NCBI RefSeq assembly: GCF_037991315.1
Contig: NZ_CP150300.1
Coordinates: 6,014,001 to 6,078,000, forward strand
Source: Paenibacillus sp. FSL H8-0079
GTDB taxonomy: Bacteria > Bacillota > Bacilli > Paenibacillales > Paenibacillaceae
DNA length: 64,000 nt
Direction of reading: 5' to 3'
Shown here: piece after piece, positions 8,331-17,746 of the stretch
How the letters are laid out: each line of letters begins with the position of its first letter
Numbering within the stretch: the first letter of the stretch is position 1
Position numbers and translations under genes: made by a program
The notes under the pieces: model-generated
What the model was told of the DNA's origin: nothing
What the model saw: the letters and a program-made list of their open reading frames with translations, nothing else
Database searches by the model: none

Positions 8331-9749
8331 TTATCGTTCCCTTCCTGTGTATATTGCCAAGATCAACTGCACATCCGTCATATCCCACTCGCCATCCTCG
8401 TTCAGATCAAGACCTGCAAGCTGCTCGGAAGTGAGTGTAATCTTTTCTTTGATATGCTGGGTCAACAGTAATGCATCTGCTGGTGTTATGATGCCATCCC
8501 CATCGGCATCCCCAAATATTATTTTGCTATAAAAGGCGGTATACGTTACTGCCTCTGTCACGATCGTATTTAATACCTGCCCCGTACTCAGTTTCGTCAC
8601 ACCGCCATCCGCACTCCACCCTATGAAGCGATAACCGCGATCTGGTGTTACTGTTGGCACGGAAACCGGGTTCTCACCGACGACTACCTGCTCACTTATA
8701 GCACTGATCGTTCCGTGATCACCTTGCTCATAGTTGAGATTTACTAATCGTGGCGGACCAAACTTCTGGATGCGATTATTATTGTTATCTGCCACATACA
8801 GATTTCCAGTATTGTCTATTGTCAACCCAAATGGAAAATCAAACTCACCCAAGCCATTCCCACTACTACCTGGTTTCCCCCACTCACTCCATTGATTCGT
8901 ATTAACATTCAGCTTTTGGATTCTGTGATTGCCTACATCTGATACATAGATATCTCCTCTGTGATCTACTGCTATCCCACTGGGGAAAAAGAATTCGCCC
9001 AAGCCAGAGCCCGTTCTTCTCTCGCCTCTGCCCCATTCGCTCCATGTATTCGTAGCGGCATCCAGTTTCTGAATGCGATTATTTCCTGCATCTACCACAT
9101 ACACATTGCCCTTATTATCTATAGCCACATCATAAGCGTAGTTAAATTCGCCCAATGCTTGTCCTGCCTTACCGATCACACTCCATTCATTGGTTGCAAG
9201 ATCCAACTTCTGAATCCGACTATTAAAGTTATCTGATACATACAAATTATCTTCGTGATCTAGCGCTATGCCATATGGAGATGAGAATTCACCTTCGTTG
9301 GTACCAGAAGCCCCTCCACTCTTCCCCCATTGAGTCCATTGTTTCGTTTGGGCATCCTGCTTCTGAATCCGGTTATTTCCTGTATCGGCTATATACAAAT
9401 TACCAGCAGCATCCATTGCTATGCTAACAGGTTCACTAAATTCACCAAGCGCATTCCCAAACTGTCCCAAAGAAGTCCATTGATTCGTGAGAATGTTCAG
9501 TATCTGAATACGGTTGTTCCCACTATCTACCACATATACATTCCCTTCAGGATCTACCGCCACATCATACGGACTAATAAACTCACCCAAACCAGTCCCT
9601 GATCCTCCCCCTTCCTTACCCCATGAACTCCATTCCCCTGTCACGGCACCATCCGCAGTTGCTGGCACAGCTCCAAGACCTGCACATAGTACAATAATCA
9701 TGAACACAGGTAATTTGCTTAACCACCGACTATTCCATTTCAATTTCAT
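8331..9749 (-). CDS. Secreted NHL-repeat beta-propeller protein with C-terminal dockerin
   Basis: The chosen ATG (9749) has GGGAGG ten bases upstream; a longer frame to 9836 has no good site. The 472-residue product starts with a signal peptide ending near PATADG. Six NHL repeats follow (about residues 35-330), each with a GNLYVADxxNNRIQK-like blade and a Trp-rich linker such as SEWGK. An InlB-type bacterial repeat (GYRFIGWSADGG) follows, and the protein ends in a type I dockerin of about 60 residues. The dockerin has two F-hand calcium loops: DADGDGIITPAD, and the less canonical DLNEDGEWDMTD. The downstream gene encodes cohesin-like modules, so this protein is the natural candidate to dock onto it. 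What the propeller binds is unknown. Confidence 0.88.
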   Translation of the reverse strand: MKLKWNSRWLSKLPVFMIIVLCAGLGAVPATADGAVTGEWSSWGKEGGGSGTGLGEFISPYDVAVDPEGNVYVVDSGNNRIQILNILTNQWTSLGQFGNALGEFSEPVSIAMDAAGNLYIADTGNNRIQKQDAQTKQWTQWGKSGGASGTNEGEFSSPYGIALDHEDNLYVSDNFNSRIQKLDLATNEWSVIGKAGQALGEFNYAYDVAIDNKGNVYVVDAGNNRIQKLDAATNTWSEWGRGERRTGSGLGEFFFPSGIAVDHRGDIYVSDVGNHRIQKLNVNTNQWSEWGKPGSSGNGLGEFDFPFGLTIDNTGNLYVADNNNNRIQKFGPPRLVNLNYEQGDHGTISAISEQVVVGENPVSVPTVTPDRGYRFIGWSADGGVTKLSTGQVLNTIVTEAVTYTAFYSKIIFGDADGDGIITPADALLLTQHIKEKITLTSEQLAGLDLNEDGEWDMTDVQLILAIYTGRER

Positions 9750-9873
9750 TTGATCCATTCCTCCCACTCCTATAGAACTACATCCGTGGTGTGAGTATAT
9801 AAAATCAGACATTAAAGAAACCTTAAAATCCGACATGTTTCATCCTGTTTATCGACGTAACGCCAAACTTATC

Positions 9874-9925
9874 AAAAAAAAAAAAAAAAAACAGGCCCAC
9901 ATCGAAAATTAGATGTAAAGCCTGT
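9874..9925 (-). terminator. Terminator after ywlC
   Basis: On the minus strand ACAGGC...GCCTGT with inner ACATC/GATGT forms a hairpin followed by 18 consecutive T. It ends the ywlC transcript before the surface operon. The rest of the gap to ywlC (9926-10110) holds only a short TTGATCA...TGATCAA inverted repeat. Confidence 0.85.
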
Positions 9926-10110
9926 CCTTTGGTATAGATCTACTTGTTCGTACTTCAGCAGTGAGATTTTAAGTACCAGGAAGGTGGGGTAACGCTAGAA
10001 ATGGAGTAGTTGATCATGGATCAAGCTCTGTGATCAACCATTACGTTTCCGAAGGAAATAACCTGCGTAAGTCCAACTGAAACACAGCTCAGATATCCGG
10101 GAACCGGGGG

Positions 10111-11334
10111 TCATCCGACTAGTATTAGTCGGTGACCCGCTGCTTTGAGCAGCCGATTCATGACGGCTGCTCCCAGCCCTTCGCGTGAGCAGGCTTCAGC
10201 CACAATATATGTGGCGCCCTGCTCATCGCAGCTGCGCAGCGCGGCGTATAGCCGGCGCGCTGCTTCTTCCAGCTCGCTGGCGTCACCCAGCGAGAACACG
10301 GCATCGGCGCGGTACTGCTCCGCGTGCTCGGCGAACGCCAGCACCGCGGTGCGCTCTCCGCGCTGCGCCGCCTCTGCGAGGGCGGCGCTGATCCAGGCCG
10401 CCACAGCTGCGGGCGGCCCCTCCACCACGCACAGCGCCCCTGCGGGTGCGTAGTGCGTGTACTTCATGCCCGGCGAGCGCGGCGCCGGGCTGCCCACGCC
10501 ATCGGACCCCTCCGCGAGTAGCGCGGGGTCCGTGGCGACACGGGCGGCAACGGCGGACAGCTGTTCCGCCGTAATGCCGCCAGGGCGCAGGATGGTGACG
10601 GTACCGTCGTCACCGACCTGCACAACCGTCGACTCGACGCCCACCCCGGTGGGGCCGCCGTCCACAATGCAGCCGATGCGGCCATCCAGATCCTCGCGCA
10701 CATGAGACGCGAGTGTCGGGCTTGGCCGCCCGGAGCGGTTGGCGCTTGGCGCAGCCACAGGGCATGCCGCCGCCGCGATCAACTGCAAGGCCACCGGGTG
10801 GTCCGGCATGCGCACGGCCACCGTGTCCAGTCCGGCGGTGACACGTGGGGACACCGCCCCCGGCCTAACCGGCAGCACAAGCGTCAGTGGTCCCGGCCAG
10901 AAGGCCGCCATCAGCGCTTCCGCTGTTTCATTCACTTCCGTGACCAGCGCATCCAACTGGTCACGGTGCGCGATATGCACAATCAGTGGATTGTCGGAAG
11001 GTCGGCCTTTGGCGACAAATACAGCCTCTACGGCTGCTGTGCTACGTGCATCGGCACCCAAGCCATAGACCGTCTCGGTCGGAAAGGCCACCGTCTGACC
11101 TTGACGAATGCAGGCTGCGGCAGCCTGCAAGTCGGCGAGTGCCTGTTGATCGGCGCTCCCCTTTTTCACATCCAACATTTCAATATTACCCAATCCGTGA
11201 TCGTTCTCAGCGCTCACCAAGACACGTACATCCCACATCTCGGTGACCAGCTCTCCCGGAGCTTTCATATCACGTTCTTCTCTACCATCCCTCATCTCAG
11301 AGGTGTGTTGCACTGGTTCGTTTTCTCTGCTCAT
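10111..11334 (-). CDS. ywlC: L-threonylcarbamoyladenylate synthase (Sua5/YwlC type)
   Basis: This enzyme makes threonylcarbamoyl-AMP from Thr, bicarbonate and ATP, the first step of t6A37 tRNA modification. The YrdC core carries TVAFPTETVYGLGA, KGRPSDNPLIVHI and APSANRSGRPSPT. A linker with SPGMKYTHYAP leads into a C-terminal Sua5 domain. At 407 residues it has about 50 more than B. subtilis YwlC, all at the N terminus. The ATG used has AGGA ten bases upstream, but starts at 11268 (MKAPGEL) or 11238 (MWDVRV) would fit the family better. The 10.2-10.9 kb part is strikingly GC-rich compared with its neighbours. Confidence 0.93.
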   Translation of the reverse strand: MSRENEPVQHTSEMRDGREERDMKAPGELVTEMWDVRVLVSAENDHGLGNIEMLDVKKGSADQQALADLQAAAACIRQGQTVAFPTETVYGLGADARSTAAVEAVFVAKGRPSDNPLIVHIAHRDQLDALVTEVNETAEALMAAFWPGPLTLVLPVRPGAVSPRVTAGLDTVAVRMPDHPVALQLIAAAACPVAAPSANRSGRPSPTLASHVREDLDGRIGCIVDGGPTGVGVESTVVQVGDDGTVTILRPGGITAEQLSAVAARVATDPALLAEGSDGVGSPAPRSPGMKYTHYAPAGALCVVEGPPAAVAAWISAALAEAAQRGERTAVLAFAEHAEQYRADAVFSLGDASELEEAARRLYAALRSCDEQGATYIVAEACSREGLGAAVMNRLLKAAGHRLILVG

Positions 11335-11478
11335 ATATCATCATTCCTAAACTTCAAGTAGGTTGGTTCACACACATATTCAATATAAGTAATTATAACA
11401 TACCTGTCCCAACTCGGATGCCCTTCACACTTCGCTCCACGTATGGGTCTCTCTGTAAATTCGCCACCAATTCATATC

Positions 11479-11511
11479 AAAAGGGCAGCTTCCTGAATCG
11501 AAGTCGCCCTA
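11479..11511 (-). terminator. Terminator after spoIIR
   Basis: On the minus strand AGGGCGACTTC pairs with GAAGCTGCCCT around a seven-base loop, followed by TTTTGAT. It lies 22 bases after the spoIIR stop codon. Confidence 0.75.
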
Positions 11512-11532
11512 ATTAATAGTATAAATTCGTTG

Positions 11533-12192
11533 TTATGCGAATAATCCAGTGACCCAACTCCACAGTTTCACAGCCATATCCCACAGAAAGAATCTCGCCT
11601 CCGGTGTATCTCCCTGCACGGATGCCTCTGCATCTCCAGGTTCAGCAGCTGCGGCCGATACGGTTGAAGGTTTCGCCAGTGCATCCCCAGTTCCTGCATC
11701 AATGAAGCACAGCGGCGGGAACAACACACACCACCAGTTCTGACCTTTGCCTTCGCCCAGCGTGATCCGAACCGCTTCATAATCTCCAGCAGGATACACG
11801 GTGCCACCATATAGTTTGGTTGGGAACGGAACAGAACCCAGCTCCACCTGATACTCATAATTTAAACCGCGACTGGCCAACTCTTCTCCTACTCTATTCT
11901 CAATCTCGGACAAATGCTCACGAATAACCTTGCGCGCTTCATCCAGACTTTGCGGATTTTCCAGCTCGGCTACCCAATCGCCCATCTGCGCAACGACAGC
12001 ATCCCGAATCTCTCGTTTCACCAATTGATCCCCCGGTGCATCCGAGTTTGCTAGAATACGCAAGCGAATCGATTGTTCCGGAATCGCTGTGGCTGCCACA
12101 GCTGCATCCGTTTTCTGACCTTCCCACATCATGATAATCATCATAAGACATACAATAATAAGTCCAATTTGCTTTACAATTCGTCTGTTCAT
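11533..12192 (-). CDS. spoIIR: Stage II sporulation protein R
   Basis: SpoIIR is the forespore signal that triggers SpoIIGA to process pro-sigma-E in the mother cell. The 219-residue protein has an N-terminal membrane or signal segment (residues 8-22). The conserved core contains IRLRILANSDAPGDQ, YGGTVYPAGDYEAVRI and NWWCVLFPPLCF. The start has GAGGGGG eight bases upstream. The C-terminal part after residue 170 is variable and ends in a Trp-rich hydrophobic tail. Expression in other spore formers depends on sigma-F; a tentative sigma-F-like promoter is listed separately. Confidence 0.95.
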   Translation of the reverse strand: MNRRIVKQIGLIIVCLMMIIMMWEGQKTDAAVAATAIPEQSIRLRILANSDAPGDQLVKREIRDAVVAQMGDWVAELENPQSLDEARKVIREHLSEIENRVGEELASRGLNYEYQVELGSVPFPTKLYGGTVYPAGDYEAVRITLGEGKGQNWWCVLFPPLCFIDAGTGDALAKPSTVSAAAAEPGDAEASVQGDTPEARFFLWDMAVKLWSWVTGLFA

Positions 12193-12246
12193 TCCGTTCT
12201 CCCCCTCGGCTCTCTGATCACGTTGCCTGCAACTCTCTCATGTCTA

Positions 12247-12278
12247 TCAGTATGCCCCCGGGGAATCGGAAGTAAACC
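12247..12278 (-). promoter_or_regulatory. Tentative sigma-F/G-like promoter of spoIIR
   Basis: On the minus strand GGTTTAC is followed after about 12 bases by GGGGGCATACTGA, resembling the sigma-F/sigma-G pattern (GG...CATAC -10). The position, about 60-85 bases upstream of the start, is suitable. The match is partial. Confidence 0.3.
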
Positions 12279-12339
12279 TATCATTTGCAATAAATCTACT
12301 AGATCGATTCTATGATTTACATTCACTCACCAGTCATGT

Positions 12340-12380
12340 TAAAAAGGCTGATTCGTACCTGATTACAGGGCAAATCAACC
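12340..12380 (-). terminator. Terminator after the first SEDS gene
   Basis: On the minus strand GGTTGATTTG pairs with CGAATCAGCC (with G-U pairs), an inner CCTG/CAGG continues the stem, and TTTTT follows. Confidence 0.75.
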
Positions 12381-12449
12381 TCTTCATTTCTAAGTACGAT
12401 CACGTTATACGCTCCACCGCTTAACTTCTTACCTATACCGACTCAACAG

Positions 12450-13670
12450 TTACACAGCACTTTTCTCTTTCTTGAGCATATTCCATAAACGTTCCGACAA
12501 CCGAGGCTGCTGCTCCCCCATCAGAAGTTCATCCTCCTCTTCCTGTCCGTACAACTTAATGCTCATAACTACCCCAATACAAGCCATATTAATAAGCAAA
12601 GAAGTACCGCCGTAACTGATAAACGGTAACGTTATACCTGTGAGCGGCATCAGCCCAAGAAACGCCCCCACATTCTCAAACACCTGATACAATAGCATTC
12701 CGATAATACCTACAATGATGACGGGTCCAGCACGATCTCTGCATGCCAGAGCAATCAGTACCATGCGGTGGATCAGGATAAAGTACAACAGAATCAAAAT
12801 GGATGCACCGACAAACCCAAACTCCTCTGCGATCACGACAAATATGGAATCAGAATACGTATAGGGGACTCGTCCACTCTGAACGGATGTGCCTTGCAAA
12901 TAACCTTTGCCGATGATGCCCCCAGAACCGATGGCTAAACCTGCATTTTTCGTATGCCAAGAAGCTTTGGAGGTAGCCTTTTCCGGTACAAGCCAGGGAT
13001 CAATCCGCTCCGCCCAATGCTCTCGTTTTACCTTTTCAAGAAAGGTAAATACTTCATCATGGTAGAAGGTATAGGCTTTGACAAATCCAAAAAACGCCAC
13101 TCCCACAATCGCCAGCCCGATCAATACGTGCTTCAGTCTCATATTTCCGATCCAGAACACTGCAACCAGAATCACCACATATCCCAGCGCATTTCCCAAA
13201 TCATTCTGAGCCATAACCAGTGCAAACGGAATAAACGCCCAGCAACCAATCGGCACAATATCTCTCCAGAACTCCAGCGTGCTTCGTTGCCTCTTCACAA
13301 TTAAATGGGTGAGGAACAGGATCAGAATCATCTTGAACAGCTCTGCCGGTTGAAAAGAAAAATTGTCGCCCAGCTTCAGCCAGCCGTTGGCATTATTGAT
13401 CGAACTGCCTAGTACATTGGCCAGGATCAACAATATGATCCCCAAGCCATACAAATAAAACGCATATTTCACGTATAACTTGTAATTCACAAGCCCGATG
13501 ACGAGCACTGCAATGAACCCGGCCACATAGAAATACAGCGTTTTGACATGATGATTCGCCAGGTTGGCATCTGTCTGCGTCCCGCTATAAATAGCAAATA
13601 TACTTATAATCATGAGCAACAGCATTACAAAAAGAATCACACCATCCATCTTTTTCAGCATTCTCAACAT
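12450..13670 (-). CDS. SEDS family cell-wall glycosyltransferase (RodA/FtsW-like), copy 1
   Basis: SEDS proteins polymerise lipid II into peptidoglycan together with a class B PBP. About ten membrane helices are visible. The loop RVPYTYSDSIFVVIAEEFG contains the Asp expected to be catalytic, and PLTGITLPFISYGG is the family signature near the C terminus. The frame extends to 13682, but the ATG at 13670 (MLRMLKK) lines up with the start of the neighbouring paralogue and leaves room for the GGGGG site. The product is 406 residues. It ends with a charged cytoplasmic tail. Whether it serves elongation, division or sporulation cannot be told from sequence. Confidence 0.88.
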   Translation of the reverse strand: MLRMLKKMDGVILFVMLLLMIISIFAIYSGTQTDANLANHHVKTLYFYVAGFIAVLVIGLVNYKLYVKYAFYLYGLGIILLILANVLGSSINNANGWLKLGDNFSFQPAELFKMILILFLTHLIVKRQRSTLEFWRDIVPIGCWAFIPFALVMAQNDLGNALGYVVILVAVFWIGNMRLKHVLIGLAIVGVAFFGFVKAYTFYHDEVFTFLEKVKREHWAERIDPWLVPEKATSKASWHTKNAGLAIGSGGIIGKGYLQGTSVQSGRVPYTYSDSIFVVIAEEFGFVGASILILLYFILIHRMVLIALACRDRAGPVIIVGIIGMLLYQVFENVGAFLGLMPLTGITLPFISYGGTSLLINMACIGVVMSIKLYGQEEEDELLMGEQQPRLSERLWNMLKKEKSAV

Positions 13671-13822
13671 GACCCCGTTCATCCCCCTGGATTCATCATT
13701 CCATCATTTCCAATTAAACTCAATATTACCATTGTATATAATTGGATAATAAAATGGAAATCTGGGTTGCTTCAGGTTAAAAAGTGAACTATTCAATGGC
13801 TTGAATTACACCGTAAAAACAA

Positions 13823-13882
13823 TAAAAACCCCAAAACATCCATCCCAATGTAAATTAGGCTGATCTGTTCCAGGGTTTTTAT
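13823..13882 (-). terminator. Terminator after the second SEDS gene
   Basis: AAAAACCC...GGGTTTTT forms a stem around a large loop, with T-rich ends on both strands. It lies about 60 bases after the stop codon and separates the two SEDS genes into different transcripts. Confidence 0.65.
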
Positions 13883-13941
13883 AGTTAACGGACTCATACG
13901 CAAATATTTTACGTGCTATTCCACGGGTTGATTCGAGAGAG

Positions 13942-15162
13942 TTATTGCTCCTGCTGGGATGGCTTCCGTCTGAACAACTTCATGACCATCTCCGTGATAC
14001 TGAGTTGTTCTGATGAACCCAGGATATCTTCATTTTCTTCCGTATGCACTTTGATACTCATGACAACACCCATACTGAGCATGTTGAGCACAAGAGAGGT
14101 ACCGCCGAAACTGATAAATGGAAGTGTGATCCCAGTTAATGGCATCAGACCGATAAACGGACCAATATTAACAAAAATCTGATAGAGCAGCATCGAAATT
14201 ATACCTACAATCAGGTACGGCCCAGCCCGATCCTTGCACTCTAGTGCGATCAACACCAGCCTGTGAATCAGAATAAAGTAGAGCAGTAACAATACCGAGG
14301 CTCCAACAAAACCGAATTCTTCACCAATCTGCACAAAGATGGAATCCGCGTATGCGAGTGGTACTCGATTGGACTGGATTGTCGTACCTTCGAGATACCC
14401 TTTACCACTTATTCCTCCGGAACCTATGGCTAACTTGGCATTGTAGGTCTGCCACAAAACATCTCTGGATGTCTGTTCTGGCACGAGCCAAGGGTCAAAC
14501 CGCTCAGCCCAGTGAGCACGTCCAATATCCTTGAGGAACTTGGCAACTTCATCATGATAATGAATATAGGCCTGTGTTCCACCAATAAAGGCAGCAACAG
14601 CAATCACAAAACCAATCAGTGCATGGCTGAATTTCACATTGCCAATCCACAACAGGCCGACAAGAATGACTACATAACTCAAAGCATTCCCCAAGTCATT
14701 TTGAAGTAGAACCAATAACAAGGGAGGCAAAACGCACAGTGCGATCGGAATGACATCCCGCCCGAAGAATAAGGGTCTGTTTTTCTTTTTCGCAAGCAGA
14801 GCAGACAGGAAAACGATTAAACATAGCTTAAATAATTCTGCAGGCTGCAAACTCAGGCCAAATATGGATAACCAGCCTTGGGCTCCATAATACGTAACAC
14901 CAAAAAAGTTAACGATGACGAGTAGCAGTAAACCCACACCGTAGATATATAAATAGTTTTTAATGATCACTTTATAGTTAATCATGGACATTCCGAAGAA
15001 TACGATGAAACCTATAATATAGAAAATCCCTGCCCTTTGGGGATAGGATTCCCATCTTGGACGACCAAACGTTGTACTGTAAATCGACAAAATACTGATA
15101 ACCATCAGAATAACGAGTATAAAAACAATAGAATAGTCTATCTTTTTAAATTTGTGCAGCAT
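13942..15162 (-). CDS. SEDS family cell-wall glycosyltransferase (RodA/FtsW-like), copy 2
   Basis: This is the tandem paralogue of the gene at 12450, alignable from end to end: MLHKFKKIDYS, RVPLAYADSIFVQIGEEFG with the presumed catalytic Asp, and PLTGITLPFISFGG. The frame opens at a TTG at 15180, but the ATG at 15162 is better placed relative to the GGGGGAA site and matches the paralogue. The 406-residue product has about ten membrane helices and a charged tail. The two copies have a conserved loop DPWLVPE before the catalytic region. Tandem duplication inside the spoIIR-prmC interval is the simplest origin. Confidence 0.88.
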   Translation of the reverse strand: MLHKFKKIDYSIVFILVILMVISILSIYSTTFGRPRWESYPQRAGIFYIIGFIVFFGMSMINYKVIIKNYLYIYGVGLLLLVIVNFFGVTYYGAQGWLSIFGLSLQPAELFKLCLIVFLSALLAKKKNRPLFFGRDVIPIALCVLPPLLLVLLQNDLGNALSYVVILVGLLWIGNVKFSHALIGFVIAVAAFIGGTQAYIHYHDEVAKFLKDIGRAHWAERFDPWLVPEQTSRDVLWQTYNAKLAIGSGGISGKGYLEGTTIQSNRVPLAYADSIFVQIGEEFGFVGASVLLLLYFILIHRLVLIALECKDRAGPYLIVGIISMLLYQIFVNIGPFIGLMPLTGITLPFISFGGTSLVLNMLSMGVVMSIKVHTEENEDILGSSEQLSITEMVMKLFRRKPSQQEQ

Positions 15163-15247
15163 GTAATTATGTTCCCCCAAGCATTCAGAAATCTTCGGTA
15201 TATCTCATTGTAGAGGATTTCACGGCAAAAAGAAAACCCGCGGAACC

Positions 15248-16153
15248 TTACATTTTCGTCACCTGTTCCGAAGTACGAACACCCAGGACATGCCGCTCGA
15301 TTCCGGCAAGGTCCGGTACAATGATAATTTCCGGCCAATGTCCCGCCGATTCAAGCAAAGCTGCGATGTCGCGAGCCTGCCCCTGGCCCAGCTCAAAACC
15401 AATAATCTGTGGCGGCGCAGGCAACAGTGCCAGTTGCTCCAGCATGATACGGTACGGTGCGAGCCCGTCCGGACCGCCATCCAGTGCCATGCGCGGCTCA
15501 TGATCGCGCACCTCTTGTTGCAACCCGGCGATATCCGCCGCCGGGATGTATGGCGGGTTGGACACCAGGATGTCCACCCGTGCCCCGGCGAACGGGGCCA
15601 GAAGATCGCCTTCACGGAAGTCGATCTGTACCCCGTTCGCGGCCGCGTTCCGCGCGGCCACTTGCAGGGCAGCCGCCGAGAGATCCCCGGCGCCTACCTG
15701 CCAGCGCGGGCGTAGTGAAGCCATCGTCACCGCGATGGCGCCACTGCCCGTGCCAATATCGACGGCGAGCGGAGCGCCGTCAGGAAACACGCGGTCGGCT
15801 TCGCGCAGCACAGCCTCGACCAACAGCTCAGTCTCCGGCCGCGGAATCAGCACGGCCGGCGTGACCTCGAACGGCAGCCCATAGAATTCCTGGCTACCGA
15901 TAATGTATTGCGCCGGCTCACCCGCAGCCTTGCGCGTGACGGCGTCCTCCCAGCGGCTGCGATGCTCGCTGGGAAAGGGCTCCGGCTGCATCATGTAGTA
16001 CGCGGCGCCATAGACGCCGAGTACATGTTCCAGCAGCAGCCGAGCATTGTTTTGCGGCTCGTACACGCCGCACTTCTCCAAAAAAGAGGAAGCCTCCACG
16101 AAGGCTTCCCGACAGCTCTGTTCCGGCGTCATGACAAACTGCGCGCGGGTCAC
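15248..16153 (-). CDS. prmC: Peptide chain release factor N5-glutamine methyltransferase
   Basis: PrmC methylates the Gln of the GGQ motif in release factors using SAM. It lies three bases downstream of prfA, encoding its substrate. The 301-residue protein has an N-terminal helical domain, the SAM motif VDIGTGSGAIAV near residue 132 and the catalytic NPPY (SNPPYIPAADI) near residue 200. Its central part (about 15.5-15.8 kb) is notably GC-rich, like ywlC. Confidence 0.95.
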   Translation of the reverse strand: MTRAQFVMTPEQSCREAFVEASSFLEKCGVYEPQNNARLLLEHVLGVYGAAYYMMQPEPFPSEHRSRWEDAVTRKAAGEPAQYIIGSQEFYGLPFEVTPAVLIPRPETELLVEAVLREADRVFPDGAPLAVDIGTGSGAIAVTMASLRPRWQVGAGDLSAAALQVAARNAAANGVQIDFREGDLLAPFAGARVDILVSNPPYIPAADIAGLQQEVRDHEPRMALDGGPDGLAPYRIMLEQLALLPAPPQIIGFELGQGQARDIAALLESAGHWPEIIIVPDLAGIERHVLGVRTSEQVTKM

Positions 16154-16156
16154 AGA

Positions 16157-17224
16157 TTATTCTCCTCTATCCATCAACTCGGTCTGCTGAGCAATCGTCA
16201 GTGCAGATAAGATATCTTCAATCTCCCCGTTCATGATCTGATCCAGCTTGTGCATTGTCAGGCCGATACGGTGATCCGTCACACGGCTTTGCGGGAAGTT
16301 GTACGTACGAATACGCTCACTGCGGTCGCCCGTTCCCACTTTGCTCTTCCGCTCAACAGAGATCTTCGCTTCCTCTTCCATACGTTTCATATCGAAGATA
16401 CGTGTACGCAGAACCTGCAACGCTTTTTCCTTGTTGGAGTTCTGTGATTTTCCATCCTGACATGTCGCCACAATTCCCGTTGGAACGTGCGTTACCCGTA
16501 CTGCGGATTTCGTCGTATTAACCGATTGTCCACCGGCACCACTGGAACAGAACGTATCGACACGGATGTCTTTGTCGTGAATTTCGATATCGAAATCTTC
16601 GGCTTCAGGCATAACCGCAACCGTTGAAGTTGACGTATGAATACGTCCGCCGGATTCAGTTGTTGGAATACGCTGCACACGGTGTGCGCCGCTTTCGTAT
16701 TTCATTTTGCTGTATGCGCCGCGTCCGTTGATCAGGAAAACAACCTCTTTGAATCCACCGAGATCATTTGTGTTCACGTCCATCAGTTCTACACGCCAGC
16801 CTTGTTGATCTGCATAACGAGTGTACATACGGTACAGATCTGCTGCAAACAATGCTGCTTCATCTCCACCAGCTGCGCCGCGAATCTCAACAATAACGTT
16901 CTTGTCGTCATTCGGATCTTTTGGCAACATGAGTACACGAATCAATTCGTCCAGTTCCTTCTGGCGAGTGCTCAGTTCGTCAATTTCCATTTTGACCATT
17001 TCGCGCATCTCATCATCCAGTTTTTCGCCCTGCATTTCCTTGGCAGCTTCGAGATCCTGACTTACCTGTTTGTATTCATTGTACGCTTCATAAGTCGGTT
17101 GCAGATCGGATTGTTCTTTGGAATATTCCCGCAGCTTTTTGTTGTCACTTGCTACATCCGGGTCACACAGCAACTCACTCAACTTGTCATAACGGTCGGC
17201 TAACGCCTGTAATTTATCCAACAT
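16157..17224 (-). CDS. prfA: Peptide chain release factor 1
   Basis: RF1 ends translation at UAG and UAA. The 355 residues are the normal length. [15 protein letters not shown] carries the catalytic GGQ near residue 230, and [10 protein letters not shown] holds the PxT stop-codon recognition motif (PTT here). It heads the prfA-prmC unit. A TATAAT (minus strand, 17514-17519) lies about 290 bases upstream without a good -35. Confidence 0.97.
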   Translation of the reverse strand: MLDKLQALADRYDKLSELLCDPDVASDNKKLREYSKEQSDLQPTYEAYNEYKQVSQDLEAAKEMQGEKLDDEMREMVKMEIDELSTRQKELDELIRVLMLPKDPNDDKNVIVEIRGAAGGDEAALFAADLYRMYTRYADQQGWRVELMDVNTNDLGGFKEVVFLINGRGAYSKMKYESGAHRVQRIPTTESGGRIHTSTSTVAVMPEAEDFDIEIHDKDIRVDTFCSSGAGGQSVNTTKSAVRVTHVPTGIVATCQDGKSQNSNKEKALQVLRTRIFDMKRMEEEAKISVERKSKVGTGDRSERIRTYNFPQSRVTDHRIGLTMHKLDQIMNGEIEDILSALTIAQQTELMDRGE

Positions 17225-17676
17225 GTATAGTCACCTCACGCATTATTTTGTCCATGCACATATCGTTTTTAATAATTATTTCGGTTTCATTATTCATAAC
17301 ATCTATAATCTATATTCCACAACGCACAGGATTCTCACCGAATCCCCTGACCGCAGCATGTATTCACATTCATGTATGATCGACGTATAACATCGCTACA
17401 ACGTCATCAAATCCTTTACTTTTAAAGTGATATCAAGAAATCGTGTACCCTGTGTGAAGCTCGCTTCAGCTCATCTGTTACAGCGCGAAATCCAACGTGG
17501 TATACGACTCTTAATTATAGCATATTCTTATGGTTCTGAATAGTAACTGTTCCGCAGGCGGATGAACTTTTTTTTATAATGCAATTTTCTCACCTTTCAC
17601 TCGTGGCCATCCTGCTCATGGATTAACCCACCGGAAATGTTTGTAACAAATAGATCATTCAAGTTTCTTTCTGATG
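17225..17676. other. Divergent intergenic region between prfA and the amidohydrolase
   Basis: No open frame or RNA gene is recognisable. The region is AT-rich toward the right end, and the only promoter-like elements are the minus-strand TATAAT at 17514-17519 and the plus-strand promoter that follows at 17677. Confidence 0.5.
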
Positions 17677-17706
17677 TTGTAAAATATATACAATAGACGC
17701 TATAAT
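17677..17706 (+). promoter_or_regulatory. Sigma-A promoter of the amidohydrolase gene
   Basis: TTGTAA, an 18-base spacer and TATAAT. The -10 ends 40 bases upstream of the preferred start codon. Confidence 0.7.
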
Positions 17707-17746
17707 TCATGTTTTTGATATTTTATTTTAGGAGGGAATGGATGAT

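Noticed and set aside
10008..10040. Inverted repeat TTGATCA...TGATCAA downstream of ywlC
   Set aside because: It lies at a gene end rather than a promoter, has no T tract and no sign of function beyond symmetry.
10185..10705. Several plus-strand Arg/Ala-rich frames opposite ywlC
   Set aside because: GC-rich DNA lengthens antisense frames; ywlC on the other strand has all Sua5 motifs.
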